Shown here: in pieces, positions 1 through 8,556 of the stretch
Position numbering within the stretch: the stretch's first letter is position 1
How the letters are laid out: every line of letters starts with the position of its first letter
Source: Micromonospora inositola
Lineage (GTDB): Bacteria; Actinomycetota; Actinomycetes; Mycobacteriales; Micromonosporaceae
Length of the DNA: 64,000 nt
Reading direction: 5' to 3'
Assembly (NCBI RefSeq): GCF_900090285.1
Contig: NZ_LT607754.1
Coordinates: 2,232,001-2,296,000 of the forward strand
Notes under the pieces: model-generated
Seen by the model: only the letters and a program-made list of their open reading frames with translations
Told to the model about the DNA's origin: nothing
The model's database searches: none
Program-made: the position numbers and the translations under genes

Positions 1-57
1 TGGCCCGGGTGCACGGGCCGACCGCGGCGACCCCGAGCGCCGGCTGAGCCGCCCGCC

Positions 58-1050
58 GTGGCCGCGCTCGCCCCGCCGGTCGCCGCGGTCCGGGTCGCGG
101 TCCGTCGGGCGCTGGCAGGGTTGACCGGGGACGGGCCGGTCCTGGTCGCCTGCTCCGGCGGCGCCGACTCGCTCGCCCTGGCGGCCGCCACCGCCTTCGT
201 CGCCCCTCGGCTGAATCGACGGGCCGGCCTGGTGACCGTGGACCACGGCCTGCAACCCGGCTCGGCCGAGCGGGCCGACGCGGTGGCCCGGTGGGCCGCC
301 GGGGTCGGTCTGGACCCGGTCGACGCCGTTTCGGTGACCGTCGCCGGAAGGCCGGGCGGCCCCGAGGCAGCCGCCCGGGAGGCGCGCTACCCGGCCCTCG
401 TCGCCGCCGCCCGCCGGCACGACGCCGCCGCACTGCTGCTCGGCCACACCCGCGACGACCAGGCCGAGACCGTGCTGCTCGCGCTGGCCCGGGGCGCCGG
501 ACCGAGGGGCCTCGCCGGGATGCCGGAGCGTCGGGAGCTGGACGCCGTGCCGCTGCTCCGTCCGCTGCTGGACGTCGGCCGGGACGCCACCCGCAAGGCC
601 TGCGCCGCGCTGGGGCTCACCCCGTGGGAGGACCCGCACAACGCCGACCCGGCGTACGCCCGGGCGCGGGTCCGCTCCGACGTGCTGCCGGCGCTGGTCC
701 GGGCGCTCGGCCCCGGGGTGCTGGACAACCTCGCCCGGACCGCCCGGCTGATCGCCGCGGACACGGCCGCCCTGGACGAGCTCGCCGCCGCCGCGCTCGC
801 CGCCGCCCGGTCCCCCGGGGGTGGGCTCGCGGTCGACACGTTGGCCGCGCTGCCGCCGGCGGTACGCACCCGTGTGCTGCACGCCTGGGCCCGGGAACTG
901 GGCGCGTCGCCGGCCGCGCTGTCGCACCGGCACGTCACCGCGCTGGACGCCCTGGTGACGCAGTGGCACGGGCAGGGCGCGGTCCACCTGCCCGGCGGGC
1001 TGCGCGTGTCCCGCCACGAGGACCGGCTCACCATCGTCGATCGCCGCTGA
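58..1050 (+). CDS. tilS: tRNA(Ile)-lysidine synthase
   Basis: TilS uses ATP to attach lysine to C34 of the tRNA-Ile with a CAU anticodon, changing its codon from AUG to AUA. The N-terminal PP-loop ATPase motif SGGADS is at residues 33-38. It is followed by the DHGLQPGS segment and the GHTRDDQAETVL signature typical of MesJ/TilS. At 330 aa it has the short actinobacterial length. The start is GTG; the frame is open to the window edge, so an upstream start is possible. Position upstream of hpt and ftsH matches other actinobacteria, although ggt and a regulator intervene here. Family identity is clear; the exact start is inferred. Confidence 0.93.
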   Translation: MAALAPPVAAVRVAVRRALAGLTGDGPVLVACSGGADSLALAAATAFVAPRLNRRAGLVTVDHGLQPGSAERADAVARWAAGVGLDPVDAVSVTVAGRPGGPEAAAREARYPALVAAARRHDAAALLLGHTRDDQAETVLLALARGAGPRGLAGMPERRELDAVPLLRPLLDVGRDATRKACAALGLTPWEDPHNADPAYARARVRSDVLPALVRALGPGVLDNLARTARLIAADTAALDELAAAALAAARSPGGGLAVDTLAALPPAVRTRVLHAWARELGASPAALSHRHVTALDALVTQWHGQGAVHLPGGLRVSRHEDRLTIVDRR

Positions 1051-1220
1051 GCCGCGCCGGTCCGCTGGGTTCTCCGCGGCGAGCTTCCGATCACCGGTCG
1101 GACATCCCTCCAAGCAGAGCAAAGGGCGCGTGCGGTCGCACCTGTCGACCGGCAGCCGGCTGGTCGGCCGGAGCGCCGGCGACCCTCGCCGGGAGCCGCC
1201 GGAGGCGGTAGACATGGCGG

Positions 1221-2852
1221 ATGGCGTACCCCCGACAGCCGCTCTTCGCCCCGAACGGTGCCGTCGCGACCAGCCAGCCGCTCGCGGCGGCCGCGGGCCT
1301 GGCCGTGCTGCGGCGCGGCGGCAACGCCGTCGACGCCGCGCTGGCCACCGCGATCACCCTGACCGTCGTGCAGCCGCCCTCGAACGACATCGGCGGCGAC
1401 CTCTTCGCCATCGTTTGGGACGGCGAGCGACTGCACGGGCTGAACGCCTCCGGCCGCTCGCCGGCGGCGCTGACCCGCGAGATGGTGCTGGTCGCGACCG
1501 ACCGGCGGGGCGCGACGCCGGTCGACGCCCTCGGCGGCGCGCAGGCGCAGGGGCCGGCCATGCCGGCCCGGGGCTGGCTGCCGGTGACCGTGCCGGGCGC
1601 GCCGGCCGGCTGGCGGGACCTGCACGAACGGTTCGGCTCGCTGCCCTTCGCCGACCTCTTCACCGACGCGATCGGCTACGCCGAGCGCGGCTACCCGGTC
1701 GCCGCCGGCACCGCCGCGACCTGGGCCCGCGCGGTCGCCGCGCCCGGGCCGGCGGGCGCGGAGTACGCGGAGTTCGACCGCGTGTTCACGGTGGACGGGC
1801 GGGCGCCCCGCCCCGGTGAGCGGTGGCGCAACCCGGACGCGGCCGGGACGCTGCGGCGGATCGCCGCGACCGGCGCGGCCGACTTCTACCAGGGTCGGAT
1901 CGCGGCGGAGATCGACGCGCACGCCGCCCGGACCGGCGGGCTGATCACCGGCGACGACCTGGCCCGGCACGCCTCCACCTGGGTCGACCCGGTGAGCGTC
2001 CGGTACCGGGGGCATGAGGTGTGGGAGCTGCCGCCGAACGGGCAGGGGGTGGCGGCGCTGCTGGCGCTGAACATCCTCGACGGGGTGGACCTGGCCGCGC
2101 TGTCGCCCGCGGAGCGGCTGCACTGGCAGATCGAGGCGGTGAAGCTCGGTTTCGCCGACGCGCACGCGTACGTCGCCGATCCCGAGCGCGTGCCGGTGCC
2201 GACGGCGGCGCTGCTCGACCCCGGGTACGCGGCGGCCCGGCGGGCCCTGCTCACCGACCGGGCCGGTGATCCGGTGGCCGGCGACCCGGAGCGGGGCGGC
2301 ACCGTCTACCTCTGCACCGCCGACTCCGGCGGCATGATGGTCAGCCTGATCCAGTCGACCTACCTGGCCTTCGGCTCGCGGGTGGTGCTGCCCGGCCACG
2401 GCTTCGCGCTGCAGAACCGGGGCACCGGGTTCCGCCTCGACCCGACGCACCCGAACGTGGTGGGGCCGGCCAGGCGTCCGTTCCACACCATCATCCCGGG
2501 CTTCCTGACCCGGGACGGCGCGCCGGTCGGGCCGTTCGGGGTGATGGGCGGGCACATGCAGCCGCAGGGGCACGTCCAGTTGGTCTCGGCCACGCTGGAC
2601 GCCGGGCGGGATCCGCAGGCCGCCCTGGACACCCCGCGCTGGTACTGGCACGCCGGGCGTTCGGTGCTGGTCGAGCCGGCGCTGGGAGCGGAGCAGGATC
2701 TGGTCGCCGGCCTGCGGGCCCGGGGGCACGAGGTCACCGTCGCGGCGGAGCCGGCCGTCTTCGGGTACGGGCAGGCGATCTGGCGGCACCCGGCCGGCGG
2801 GTACGTGGCCGGCTCGGAGTCCCGGGTGGACGGGGCGATGCTGGGCTGGTGA
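1221..2852 (+). CDS. ggt: gamma-glutamyltransferase family protein
   Basis: Ntn-hydrolase fold enzyme (543 aa) that would cleave gamma-glutamyl bonds such as in glutathione or related thiols, or act as an acylase of the same family. The opening region has the conserved RRGGNAVDAA and GGDLFA segments. The autocatalytic nucleophile is expected at Thr361 in GGTVYLCTAD, which would begin the small subunit, and QNRGTGF and GVMGGHMQPQGH follow. No signal peptide is evident, so it may be cytoplasmic, unlike many secreted GGTs. A GGAGG at 1201-1205 is better spaced for an out-of-frame ATG at 1214 than for this ATG at 1221. Substrate is not predictable from sequence. Confidence 0.9.
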   Translation: MAYPRQPLFAPNGAVATSQPLAAAAGLAVLRRGGNAVDAALATAITLTVVQPPSNDIGGDLFAIVWDGERLHGLNASGRSPAALTREMVLVATDRRGATPVDALGGAQAQGPAMPARGWLPVTVPGAPAGWRDLHERFGSLPFADLFTDAIGYAERGYPVAAGTAATWARAVAAPGPAGAEYAEFDRVFTVDGRAPRPGERWRNPDAAGTLRRIAATGAADFYQGRIAAEIDAHAARTGGLITGDDLARHASTWVDPVSVRYRGHEVWELPPNGQGVAALLALNILDGVDLAALSPAERLHWQIEAVKLGFADAHAYVADPERVPVPTAALLDPGYAAARRALLTDRAGDPVAGDPERGGTVYLCTADSGGMMVSLIQSTYLAFGSRVVLPGHGFALQNRGTGFRLDPTHPNVVGPARRPFHTIIPGFLTRDGAPVGPFGVMGGHMQPQGHVQLVSATLDAGRDPQAALDTPRWYWHAGRSVLVEPALGAEQDLVAGLRARGHEVTVAAEPAVFGYGQAIWRHPAGGYVAGSESRVDGAMLGW

Positions 2853-3812
2853 TCAGACCTGGGCGCGTTCCCGGAAGGTCGTCCGGTACGCGTGCGGGGT
2901 GGTGCCGACCCGGCGGGTGAACTGGTGCCGCAGCGCCGCCGCGTCGCCGAAGCCGGCGTGGTCGGCCACGGTCTCCACGCTCAGCCGGGTCTCCTCCAGC
3001 AGCCGCCGGGCCAGCAGCACCCGCTGGTTGGTCAGCCAGTCGTGCGGGGTGGTGCCGGTCTCGGCCCGGAACCGGCGGGCGAAGGTACGCGGCGCCATGC
3101 CGGCCCGCGCAGCCAGTTCCTCCACGGTCACCGCCCGGTCCAGGTGGCCCATCAGCCATTCCAGCACCGGCTCCAGGGTGGGCGCCTCCGCCGCCTTCGG
3201 GATCGGCGCCTCGACGTACTGGGACTGGCCGCCGTCGCGGTGCGGCGGGACGACCATCCGGCGGGCCAGCCGGGTGGCCGTCGCCGAGCCGTGCTCCTGC
3301 CGGACCAGGTGCAGGCAGGCGTCGATCCCGGCGGCGGTGCCGGCGCTGGTGAGCAGCTTGCCGTCCTGGACGTAGAGCGAGTTGCACTGGACCTTCGCCG
3401 CCGGGAAGCGCCCTTGCAGGTCGTCGACGTGCCGCCAGTGGGTGGTGCAGTCCCGCCCGTCGAGCAGCCCCGCCTCGCCGAGCACGAATGCGCCGGAGCA
3501 GACGCTGAGCAGCCACGCCCCCCGGTCGGCGGCCCGGCGCAGCGCGTCGAGCACCGGGGCGGGGACGCTCGTCCCCGCGGCGTGCGCAGGCACGGCGACC
3601 AGGTCGGCGTCCTCGACCGGGGCGAGGTCGGCGTGCGGGGTGAGCAGGAAGCCCGAGCGGCTGCGCACCGGGCCACCGTCGACGGTGCAGACGGCGAATC
3701 GGTAGCCCGGGAAGCCGTCGGCGGTCCGGTCGGTGCCGAACACCTCCGCCAGGACGCCGAGTTCGAAGGCGGCGACCTCTTCCAGCGCGATGACGGCGAC
3801 CGAACGCAGCAT
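2853..3812 (-). CDS. GlxA-type AraC-family transcriptional regulator
   Basis: 319-aa regulator with an N-terminal DJ-1/PfpI-like (class I glutamine amidotransferase-like) domain, residues about 5-190, containing the CSGAF nucleophile-elbow segment. A C-terminal AraC double helix-turn-helix follows (about 220-319; RTFARRFRAETGTTP and DAAALRHQFTRRVGTTP). This is the GlxA/FtrA architecture, whose members sense small metabolites. Start ATG at 3812 is preferred over longer in-frame starts because a TACCCT hexamer lies exactly 6 nt upstream, suggesting a leaderless mRNA. It ends immediately next to the ggt stop on the opposite strand (convergent, no spacer). Target genes are unknown. Confidence 0.88.
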   Translation of the reverse strand: MLRSVAVIALEEVAAFELGVLAEVFGTDRTADGFPGYRFAVCTVDGGPVRSRSGFLLTPHADLAPVEDADLVAVPAHAAGTSVPAPVLDALRRAADRGAWLLSVCSGAFVLGEAGLLDGRDCTTHWRHVDDLQGRFPAAKVQCNSLYVQDGKLLTSAGTAAGIDACLHLVRQEHGSATATRLARRMVVPPHRDGGQSQYVEAPIPKAAEAPTLEPVLEWLMGHLDRAVTVEELAARAGMAPRTFARRFRAETGTTPHDWLTNQRVLLARRLLEETRLSVETVADHAGFGDAAALRHQFTRRVGTTPHAYRTTFRERAQV

Positions 3813-3818
3813 GTGACG

Positions 3819-3824
3819 AGGGTA
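3819..3824 (-). promoter_or_regulatory. -10 box for leaderless GlxA-like gene
   Basis: TACCCT read on the minus strand, 6 nt before the ATG at 3812. The same TAnnnT-6-start layout recurs at many genes in this window. No convincing -35 is visible. Confidence 0.5.
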
Positions 3825-3962
3825 ACCGAAGGGGTGGCAGAAAATCGATGCCCACTGGCATTCCTGCCACTTTTCGATTCGTCTGAGCGGTCGCAGACTG
3901 GTCTCAGTCCGGTGCGCACCGGCGGCGAAACCCACACCAACCACGCGAAAGCGAGCGCCGCC

Positions 3963-4100
3963 ATGGAGTTCCTGCTGCTCTTCCTCTTCCTCCTCGTCCT
4001 GGCCCTCGCCTCGGCGGCCGGGCTGGGCGCCGACACCCGCGACTCCGCCGACTGGAAGCCCACCACCGACGGCCGTCGCTGGCGCTCCGGCACCTGCTGA
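3963..4100 (+). CDS. small single-span membrane protein
   Basis: 45-aa ORF opening with a strongly hydrophobic stretch (MEFLLLFLFLLVLALASAAG) followed by a short polar tail with DTRDSADWKPT. The layout is one membrane span plus an acidic/basic tail. It reminds me of small actinobacterial membrane peptides that carry a DTRD motif just after the membrane span, but I cannot name a family. No strong ribosome binding site is seen. It lies alone between the divergent regulator and hpt. A regulatory or stress-related membrane peptide is possible; no function is assigned. Confidence 0.5.
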   Translation: MEFLLLFLFLLVLALASAAGLGADTRDSADWKPTTDGRRWRSGTC

Positions 4101-4199
4101 GGTGATTTGCACCTTCCACACCGAAAATCCCCGGCGGGACCGCGTCAAAAGGGGCGGCCCCGCCGACGGAGGCCATCCGGCGTACGGCAGGCTAGGAGC

Positions 4200-4775
4200 A
4201 TGGCTGACGGCTCCTGGTACGACGCCGACATCGACCACGTGATCATTTCCGAGGCGCAGATCCGCGAGAAGACCGCGGAGCTGGCCAAGCAGATCTCGGC
4301 GGACTACGCGCACATCGAGGATGGACTCCTGCTCGTCTGCGTCCTCAAGGGCGCGGTCATGTTCATGGCCGACTTCGCCCGGGCGCTCGGCCGCCAGGGT
4401 CCCCCCGCCGAGCTGGAGTTCATGGCCATCTCCTCGTACGGCCAGGGCACCACCTCCTCCGGGGTCGTCCGGATCCTCAAGGACCTGGACCGCGACATCG
4501 CCGGCCGGCACGTGGTGGTCGTCGAGGACATCGTCGACTCCGGCCTCACCCTCTCCTGGCTGCTGCGCTACCTGGAGTCCCGCTCGGCGGCGAGCGTCGA
4601 GGTGGTCGCCCTGTTCCGCAAGCCGGACGCGGTCAAGGTGTCGGTCCCGGTCAAGTACGTCGGCTTCGACATCCCGACCGAGTTCGTCGTCGGCTACGGC
4701 CTCGACTTCGGCGAGCGGTACCGGGAACTCCCCTACGTCGGCGTGCTCAAGCCCGAGGTCTACGCCCGCGCCTGA
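4200..4775 (+). CDS. hpt: hypoxanthine phosphoribosyltransferase
   Basis: Purine salvage enzyme (191 aa) converting hypoxanthine or guanine plus PRPP to IMP or GMP. The PRPP-binding signature is visible as VVVVEDIVDSGLTL, with the SSYGQGT loop before it and the VGYGLDFGERYRELP segment at the C-terminus. ATG at 4200 follows AGGAG at very short distance; the in-frame ATG at 4107 would add an unconserved extension. Hpt-FtsH adjacency is typical of actinobacteria. Confidence 0.93.
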   Translation: MADGSWYDADIDHVIISEAQIREKTAELAKQISADYAHIEDGLLLVCVLKGAVMFMADFARALGRQGPPAELEFMAISSYGQGTTSSGVVRILKDLDRDIAGRHVVVVEDIVDSGLTLSWLLRYLESRSAASVEVVALFRKPDAVKVSVPVKYVGFDIPTEFVVGYGLDFGERYRELPYVGVLKPEVYARA

Positions 4776-5112
4776 GCCGCCCCGCCGACCTGCGGGTATC
4801 GGCGTTCGTCGAGCGGACGTTCAGCGGGTTCTCAGCTCACCGGACTACGGTAGGGGTCGGTGACGTGGAGGCACCCCTTCCCCGTCACGCCGGCCCAAAC
4901 CCCGGTTCGCCGTACGCGTAAGTGCTGGGCTCGCAAGCTCACTCCTCGCGTGCACGGTGTACCGTCGAATGACCGCGGCGCGGCAGTTCGCGCGCTTCGG
5001 GGTCGAGGCCGGCCCGCACGGCGGCTCCGGCCGCCGCCCGAGGCGGCGACACCATTCAGACGGTCAGGACGTCGATCAGGAGGATGCGGGCGTCTCGGCG
5101 CCCGACAACAGT
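4776..5112. other. hpt-ftsH intergenic region
   Basis: 337 bp without a convincing gene. The ftsH frame is open through part of it, but that extension looks non-conserved. At 4922-4950 it contains an inverted copy of a short interspersed repeat also found after nadB. It presumably holds the ftsH promoter; no -35/-10 pair stands out. Confidence 0.5.
4922..4950 (-). repeat. short interspersed repeat, copy A
   Basis: Read on the minus strand it contains GCGAGGAGTGAGC directly followed by TTGCGAGCCC. The same two blocks occur at 38162-38201 separated by 5 extra bases, and a partial copy lies at 55671-55692. Confidence 0.55.
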
Positions 5113-7119
5113 ATGGAACGTACGCGTTTCTTCCGCCGACCGGTGGTCTGGATCATCCTGGTCATCCTCGGCGCCGTTGTGCTCAGTCAGTTGTTCACCG
5201 CTGGTCCCAGCTACCACCGGGTGGACACTTCCGTTGCGCTCGACCAGCTCCACACGGCCAAGATCGACAAGGCGGTCTTCCAGGACAAGGAGCAGACGCT
5301 CCAGCTCGACCTGGCGCAGAAGACCAAGTTCGGTGAGACCACCACCGACAAGATCGAGGCGCAGTTCCCGTACCAGGCCGGCGACCAGGTCTGGAACGAG
5401 GTACTGGCCGCCAAGGCCGCGGACCGGGTCACCGGCCCGGCCGACACCAAGGTCTCCTCGGACAGCGTCTGGGTGAGCCTGCTGGTCAACCTGCTCCCCA
5501 TCGCCCTGCTGGTGCTCCTGCTGCTCTTCTTCATGTCGCAGATGCAGGGCGGCGGCTCCCGGGTGCTCAACTTCGGCAAGTCCAAGGCGAAGATGATCAC
5601 CAAGGACACGCCGAAGACCACCTTCGCGGACGTGGCCGGGGCCGACGAGGCCGTCGAGGAGCTGCACGAGATCAAGGATTTCCTGCAGAACCCGGCGAAG
5701 TACCAGGCCCTGGGCGCCAAGATCCCGAAGGGCGTGCTGCTCTTCGGCCCGCCCGGTACCGGTAAGACCCTGCTCGCCCGGGCCGTCGCCGGCGAGGCCG
5801 GCGTGCCTTTCTACTCGATCTCCGGCTCGGACTTCGTGGAGATGTTCGTCGGTGTCGGCGCCAGCCGGGTCCGCGACCTCTTCGAGCAGGCCAAGTCGAA
5901 CGCCCCGGCGATCGTCTTCGTCGACGAGATCGACGCCGTCGGCCGGCACCGTGGCGCCGGCATGGGCGGCGGCCACGACGAGCGCGAGCAGACCCTCAAC
6001 CAGCTGCTCGTCGAGATGGACGGCTTCGACGTCAAGGGCGGCGTCATCCTGATCGCCGCCACCAACCGGCCGGACATCCTCGACCCGGCGCTGCTGCGCC
6101 CGGGCCGCTTCGACCGGCAGATCCCGGTGGACGCTCCCGACATGGAGGGCCGCAAGGCGATCCTGCGGGTGCACGCCAAGGGCAAGCCGTTCACGCCCGA
6201 CGTCGACCTCGACGCGGTCGCCCGGCGGACCCCCGGCTTCAGCGGCGCCGACCTCGCCAACGTGATCAACGAGTCCGCGCTGCTCACCGCGCGCAAGGAG
6301 CAGCGGGCGATCTCCAACGACTCGCTCGAGGAGTCGATCGACCGGGTGATCGCCGGTCCGCAGCGCCGGACCCGGGTGATGAGCGACCAGGAAAAGAAGA
6401 TCACCGCGTACCACGAGGGTGGGCACGCGCTGGTCGCCTGGGCGCTGCCGCACGCCGCGCCGGTGCACAAGGTGACGATCCTGTCCCGTGGCCGCTCGCT
6501 GGGCCACACCCTGGTCCTGCCGACCGAGGACAAGTACACCCAGACCCGGGCCGAGATGATCGACACCCTGGCGTACGCGCTGGGCGGCCGGGCCGCGGAG
6601 GAGCTGGTCTTCCACGAGCCCACCACGGGCGCCGGCAACGACATCGAGAAGGCCACCCAGCTGGCCCGCGCGATGATCACCCAGTACGGCATGAGCTCCA
6701 AGCTCGGTGCGATCAAGTACGGCACCAGCGGCGACGAGCCGTTCCTCGGCCGCAACATGGGCCACGAGCGGGACTACTCCGACTCGGTGGCCGCCGAGAT
6801 CGACGGCGAGATGCGGGCGCTGGTCGAGCTGGCCCACGACGAGGCCTGGGAGATCCTGGTCGAGTACCGGGACGTGCTGGACAACATGGTCCTGGAGCTG
6901 ATGGAGAGGGAAACCCTCTCCACCGCCGACATGGCCCGGATCTGCGCCCGGGTGGTGAAGCGGCCGCCGATGGCGCCTTACCACGGCTTCGGCAAGCGCC
7001 AGCCCTCCACCGAGCCGCCGGTGCTCACCCCGGCCGAGAAGGAGAAGCTCAAGGCTCAGGCGCAGGCCGACGGCGCGTCGGTCGGCGGCTCCTCGAACAA
7101 CTCGGACGGTACCCACTGA
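5113..7119 (+). CDS. ftsH: ATP-dependent zinc metalloprotease FtsH
   Basis: Membrane-anchored AAA+ protease (668 aa) degrading membrane and regulatory proteins. The N-terminus has a hydrophobic span ([18 protein letters not shown]), an extracytoplasmic domain, and a second span near residues 123-141. The AAA domain has Walker A GPPGTGKT at 212-219 and Walker B IVFVDEID. The peptidase zinc site is HEGGH at 434-438. The C-terminal tail is low-complexity. Start ATG 5113 (MERTRFF) is chosen because the upstream in-frame extension is arginine-rich and unlike FtsH; there is no strong Shine-Dalgarno at this ATG. It ends 134 nt before folE. Confidence 0.93.
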   Translation: MERTRFFRRPVVWIILVILGAVVLSQLFTAGPSYHRVDTSVALDQLHTAKIDKAVFQDKEQTLQLDLAQKTKFGETTTDKIEAQFPYQAGDQVWNEVLAAKAADRVTGPADTKVSSDSVWVSLLVNLLPIALLVLLLLFFMSQMQGGGSRVLNFGKSKAKMITKDTPKTTFADVAGADEAVEELHEIKDFLQNPAKYQALGAKIPKGVLLFGPPGTGKTLLARAVAGEAGVPFYSISGSDFVEMFVGVGASRVRDLFEQAKSNAPAIVFVDEIDAVGRHRGAGMGGGHDEREQTLNQLLVEMDGFDVKGGVILIAATNRPDILDPALLRPGRFDRQIPVDAPDMEGRKAILRVHAKGKPFTPDVDLDAVARRTPGFSGADLANVINESALLTARKEQRAISNDSLEESIDRVIAGPQRRTRVMSDQEKKITAYHEGGHALVAWALPHAAPVHKVTILSRGRSLGHTLVLPTEDKYTQTRAEMIDTLAYALGGRAAEELVFHEPTTGAGNDIEKATQLARAMITQYGMSSKLGAIKYGTSGDEPFLGRNMGHERDYSDSVAAEIDGEMRALVELAHDEAWEILVEYRDVLDNMVLELMERETLSTADMARICARVVKRPPMAPYHGFGKRQPSTEPPVLTPAEKEKLKAQAQADGASVGGSSNNSDGTH

Positions 7120-7253
7120 ACACGGACGCTGCGGCCAGCCCCGACAAGGGGCTGGCCGCCTCGTCGACCGAGCCCGACGGTGACGAGGCGCTCGACTACG
7201 TCGCCGCCCGACTGATCAGCGGCAAGCTCACCGGCCGGCCGGTCGAGGAGACC

Positions 7254-7817
7254 ATGGACCTGGCCCGGATCGAGAAGGCCGTCCGCGAGATCCTCATCGC
7301 GGTCGGCGAGGACCCGGACCGGGACGGTCTCCAGCAGACGCCCGCCCGGGTCGCCCGCGCGTACGCCGAACTCTTCGCCGGGCTCCGGGTCGATCCGGCC
7401 CAGGTGCTCAGCACCACCTTCGAGGCCAACCACGAGGAGCTGGTACTCGTCCGGGACATCGACATGATGAGCCTCTGCGAGCACCACCTGCTCCCGTTCC
7501 GGGGCAGCGCGCACATCGGCTACATCCCCGGGCCGGACGGCCGGATCACCGGCCTGTCCAAGCTGGCCCGGCTGGTCGAGGTCTTCGCCCGCCGCCCCCA
7601 GGTGCAGGAGCGGCTCACCTCGCAGATCGCCGACCTGCTGATGAGCAAGCTGGAACCGCGCGGCGTCATCGTCGTACTCGAGTGCGAGCACATGTGCATG
7701 GCGATGCGCGGCATCCAGAAGAGCGGGGCCAAGACCATCACCTCGGCCGTCCGCGGCGTGCTCCAGCGCGACGCGAAGTCCCGCGCCGAGGCGATGTCCC
7801 TGATCATCCCCCGCTGA
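7254..7817 (+). CDS. folE: GTP cyclohydrolase I
   Basis: First step of folate biosynthesis, GTP to 7,8-dihydroneopterin triphosphate (187 aa). Zinc-site motifs CEHHLLP and CEHMCM are present, as are [10 protein letters not shown] and [10 protein letters not shown] typical of FolE. ATG 7254 has GAGGAG a few bases upstream. The frame stays open and protein-like back to the ftsH stop codon (7117) but contains only a CTG near the junction, so a longer form with a non-canonical start cannot be excluded. Its usual partners folP, folB and folK lie 12.9 kb downstream, beyond an inserted block. Confidence 0.92.
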   Translation: MDLARIEKAVREILIAVGEDPDRDGLQQTPARVARAYAELFAGLRVDPAQVLSTTFEANHEELVLVRDIDMMSLCEHHLLPFRGSAHIGYIPGPDGRITGLSKLARLVEVFARRPQVQERLTSQIADLLMSKLEPRGVIVVLECEHMCMAMRGIQKSGAKTITSAVRGVLQRDAKSRAEAMSLIIPR

Positions 7818-7825
7818 TCCGGCGC

Positions 7826-7850
7826 GCGGCCGACGGAGCCCGTCGACCGC
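7826..7850. terminator. hairpin between convergent genes
   Basis: GCGGCCGACGG and CCGTCGACCGC form an 11-bp stem with one mismatch and a 3-nt loop. It sits between folE and the convergent membrane-protein gene. There is no T-run, as is common for actinobacterial terminators. Confidence 0.5.
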
Positions 7851-7851
7851 G

Positions 7852-8556
7852 TCAGCCGGCCAGCAACGCCAGGACGATCCCGGCGGTGGTCGCCACCGCC
7901 GGGACCAGGCAGACCAGTGCCCCGAACCGGGGTGTCCGGTCCACCCGGTCCGCCGGCCGCGGCCGGAACAGCCGGCCGACCGCCAGCCAGCCCGCCATGA
8001 AGGCCACCGCCGGCATCGGCAACCCGACCACCAGCGCCAGGATGGTCGCCGGGCCGATGCCGGTACCGAGCAGGACCAGCAGCTGGATCAGCGGGACCAC
8101 CAGCGCCAGCGGCCCGTACACCAGCAGGTTGCGGGGCCGGGACGGCCAGCGCGCCAGCCGGGGCAGCCCCCGCGCGGCCAGCGTGTCGTCCGCGGCGTCG
8201 GCCCACCGGCGGGCGGCCTGCAGCGAGGTCAGCACCGCTGCCGGCCCGGCCGACATCGACCGGGCCGCCTCGGTCAGCTCCGGCGGGGTCGGCCGCAACG
8301 AGATCGCCGGCACCCCGAGTTGCCGCAGTTGCGCCTGCTGCGGGGCCAGCCGGGCCCGGACGACGGTCAACTCCTCCCGGGCGGCCTGCACCGAGCGGGC
8401 CTGCTCGCCCGCGGCGGTCGTCGCGGCCCGGCGTACCCCGTCGAGCTGGCGGGCGGCGGCGACGTAGTCCGCCCAGGCCGCCGCGGCCGGATCCGGGGTG
8501 TCGGCCGGCGGGCGGCCCGGCCGGGGGGCGGGCACGCCGGTTCCGGTCTCGCTCAC
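7852..8556 (-). CDS. coiled-coil membrane protein, partner of FtsK-like ATPase
   Basis: 234-aa protein whose GTG start overlaps the stop of the FtsK-like gene by 4 bp (GTGA), indicating translational coupling. Residues about 25-75 are polar and heptad-like (AAARQLDGVRRAATTAAGEQ), consistent with a coiled coil. The C-terminal part has three or so hydrophobic spans, including a very hydrophobic stretch rich in L, V and I and a final AVATTAGIVLALLAG. No enzymatic motif is seen. Context suggests it anchors or regulates the ATPase encoded just upstream. Function unknown. Confidence 0.72.
   Translation of the reverse strand: MSETGTGVPAPRPGRPPADTPDPAAAAWADYVAAARQLDGVRRAATTAAGEQARSVQAAREELTVVRARLAPQQAQLRQLGVPAISLRPTPPELTEAARSMSAGPAAVLTSLQAARRWADAADDTLAARGLPRLARWPSRPRNLLVYGPLALVVPLIQLLVLLGTGIGPATILALVVGLPMPAVAFMAGWLAVGRLFRPRPADRVDRTPRFGALVCLVPAVATTAGIVLALLAG

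Noticed and set aside
1..47. C-terminal end of an upstream gene
   Set aside because: One frame ends with TGA at 45-47, but another frame is also open; with 47 bases I cannot tell which, if any, is coding.
387..2789. 800-codon minus-strand open frame over tilS and ggt
   Set aside because: It is an artefact of high GC content: Arg/Pro/Gly-rich shadow opposite two well-supported genes.
4957..5112. N-terminal extension of ftsH
   Set aside because: The extra 52 residues are Arg/Gly-rich and unlike FtsH, and partly overlap intergenic repeat A.
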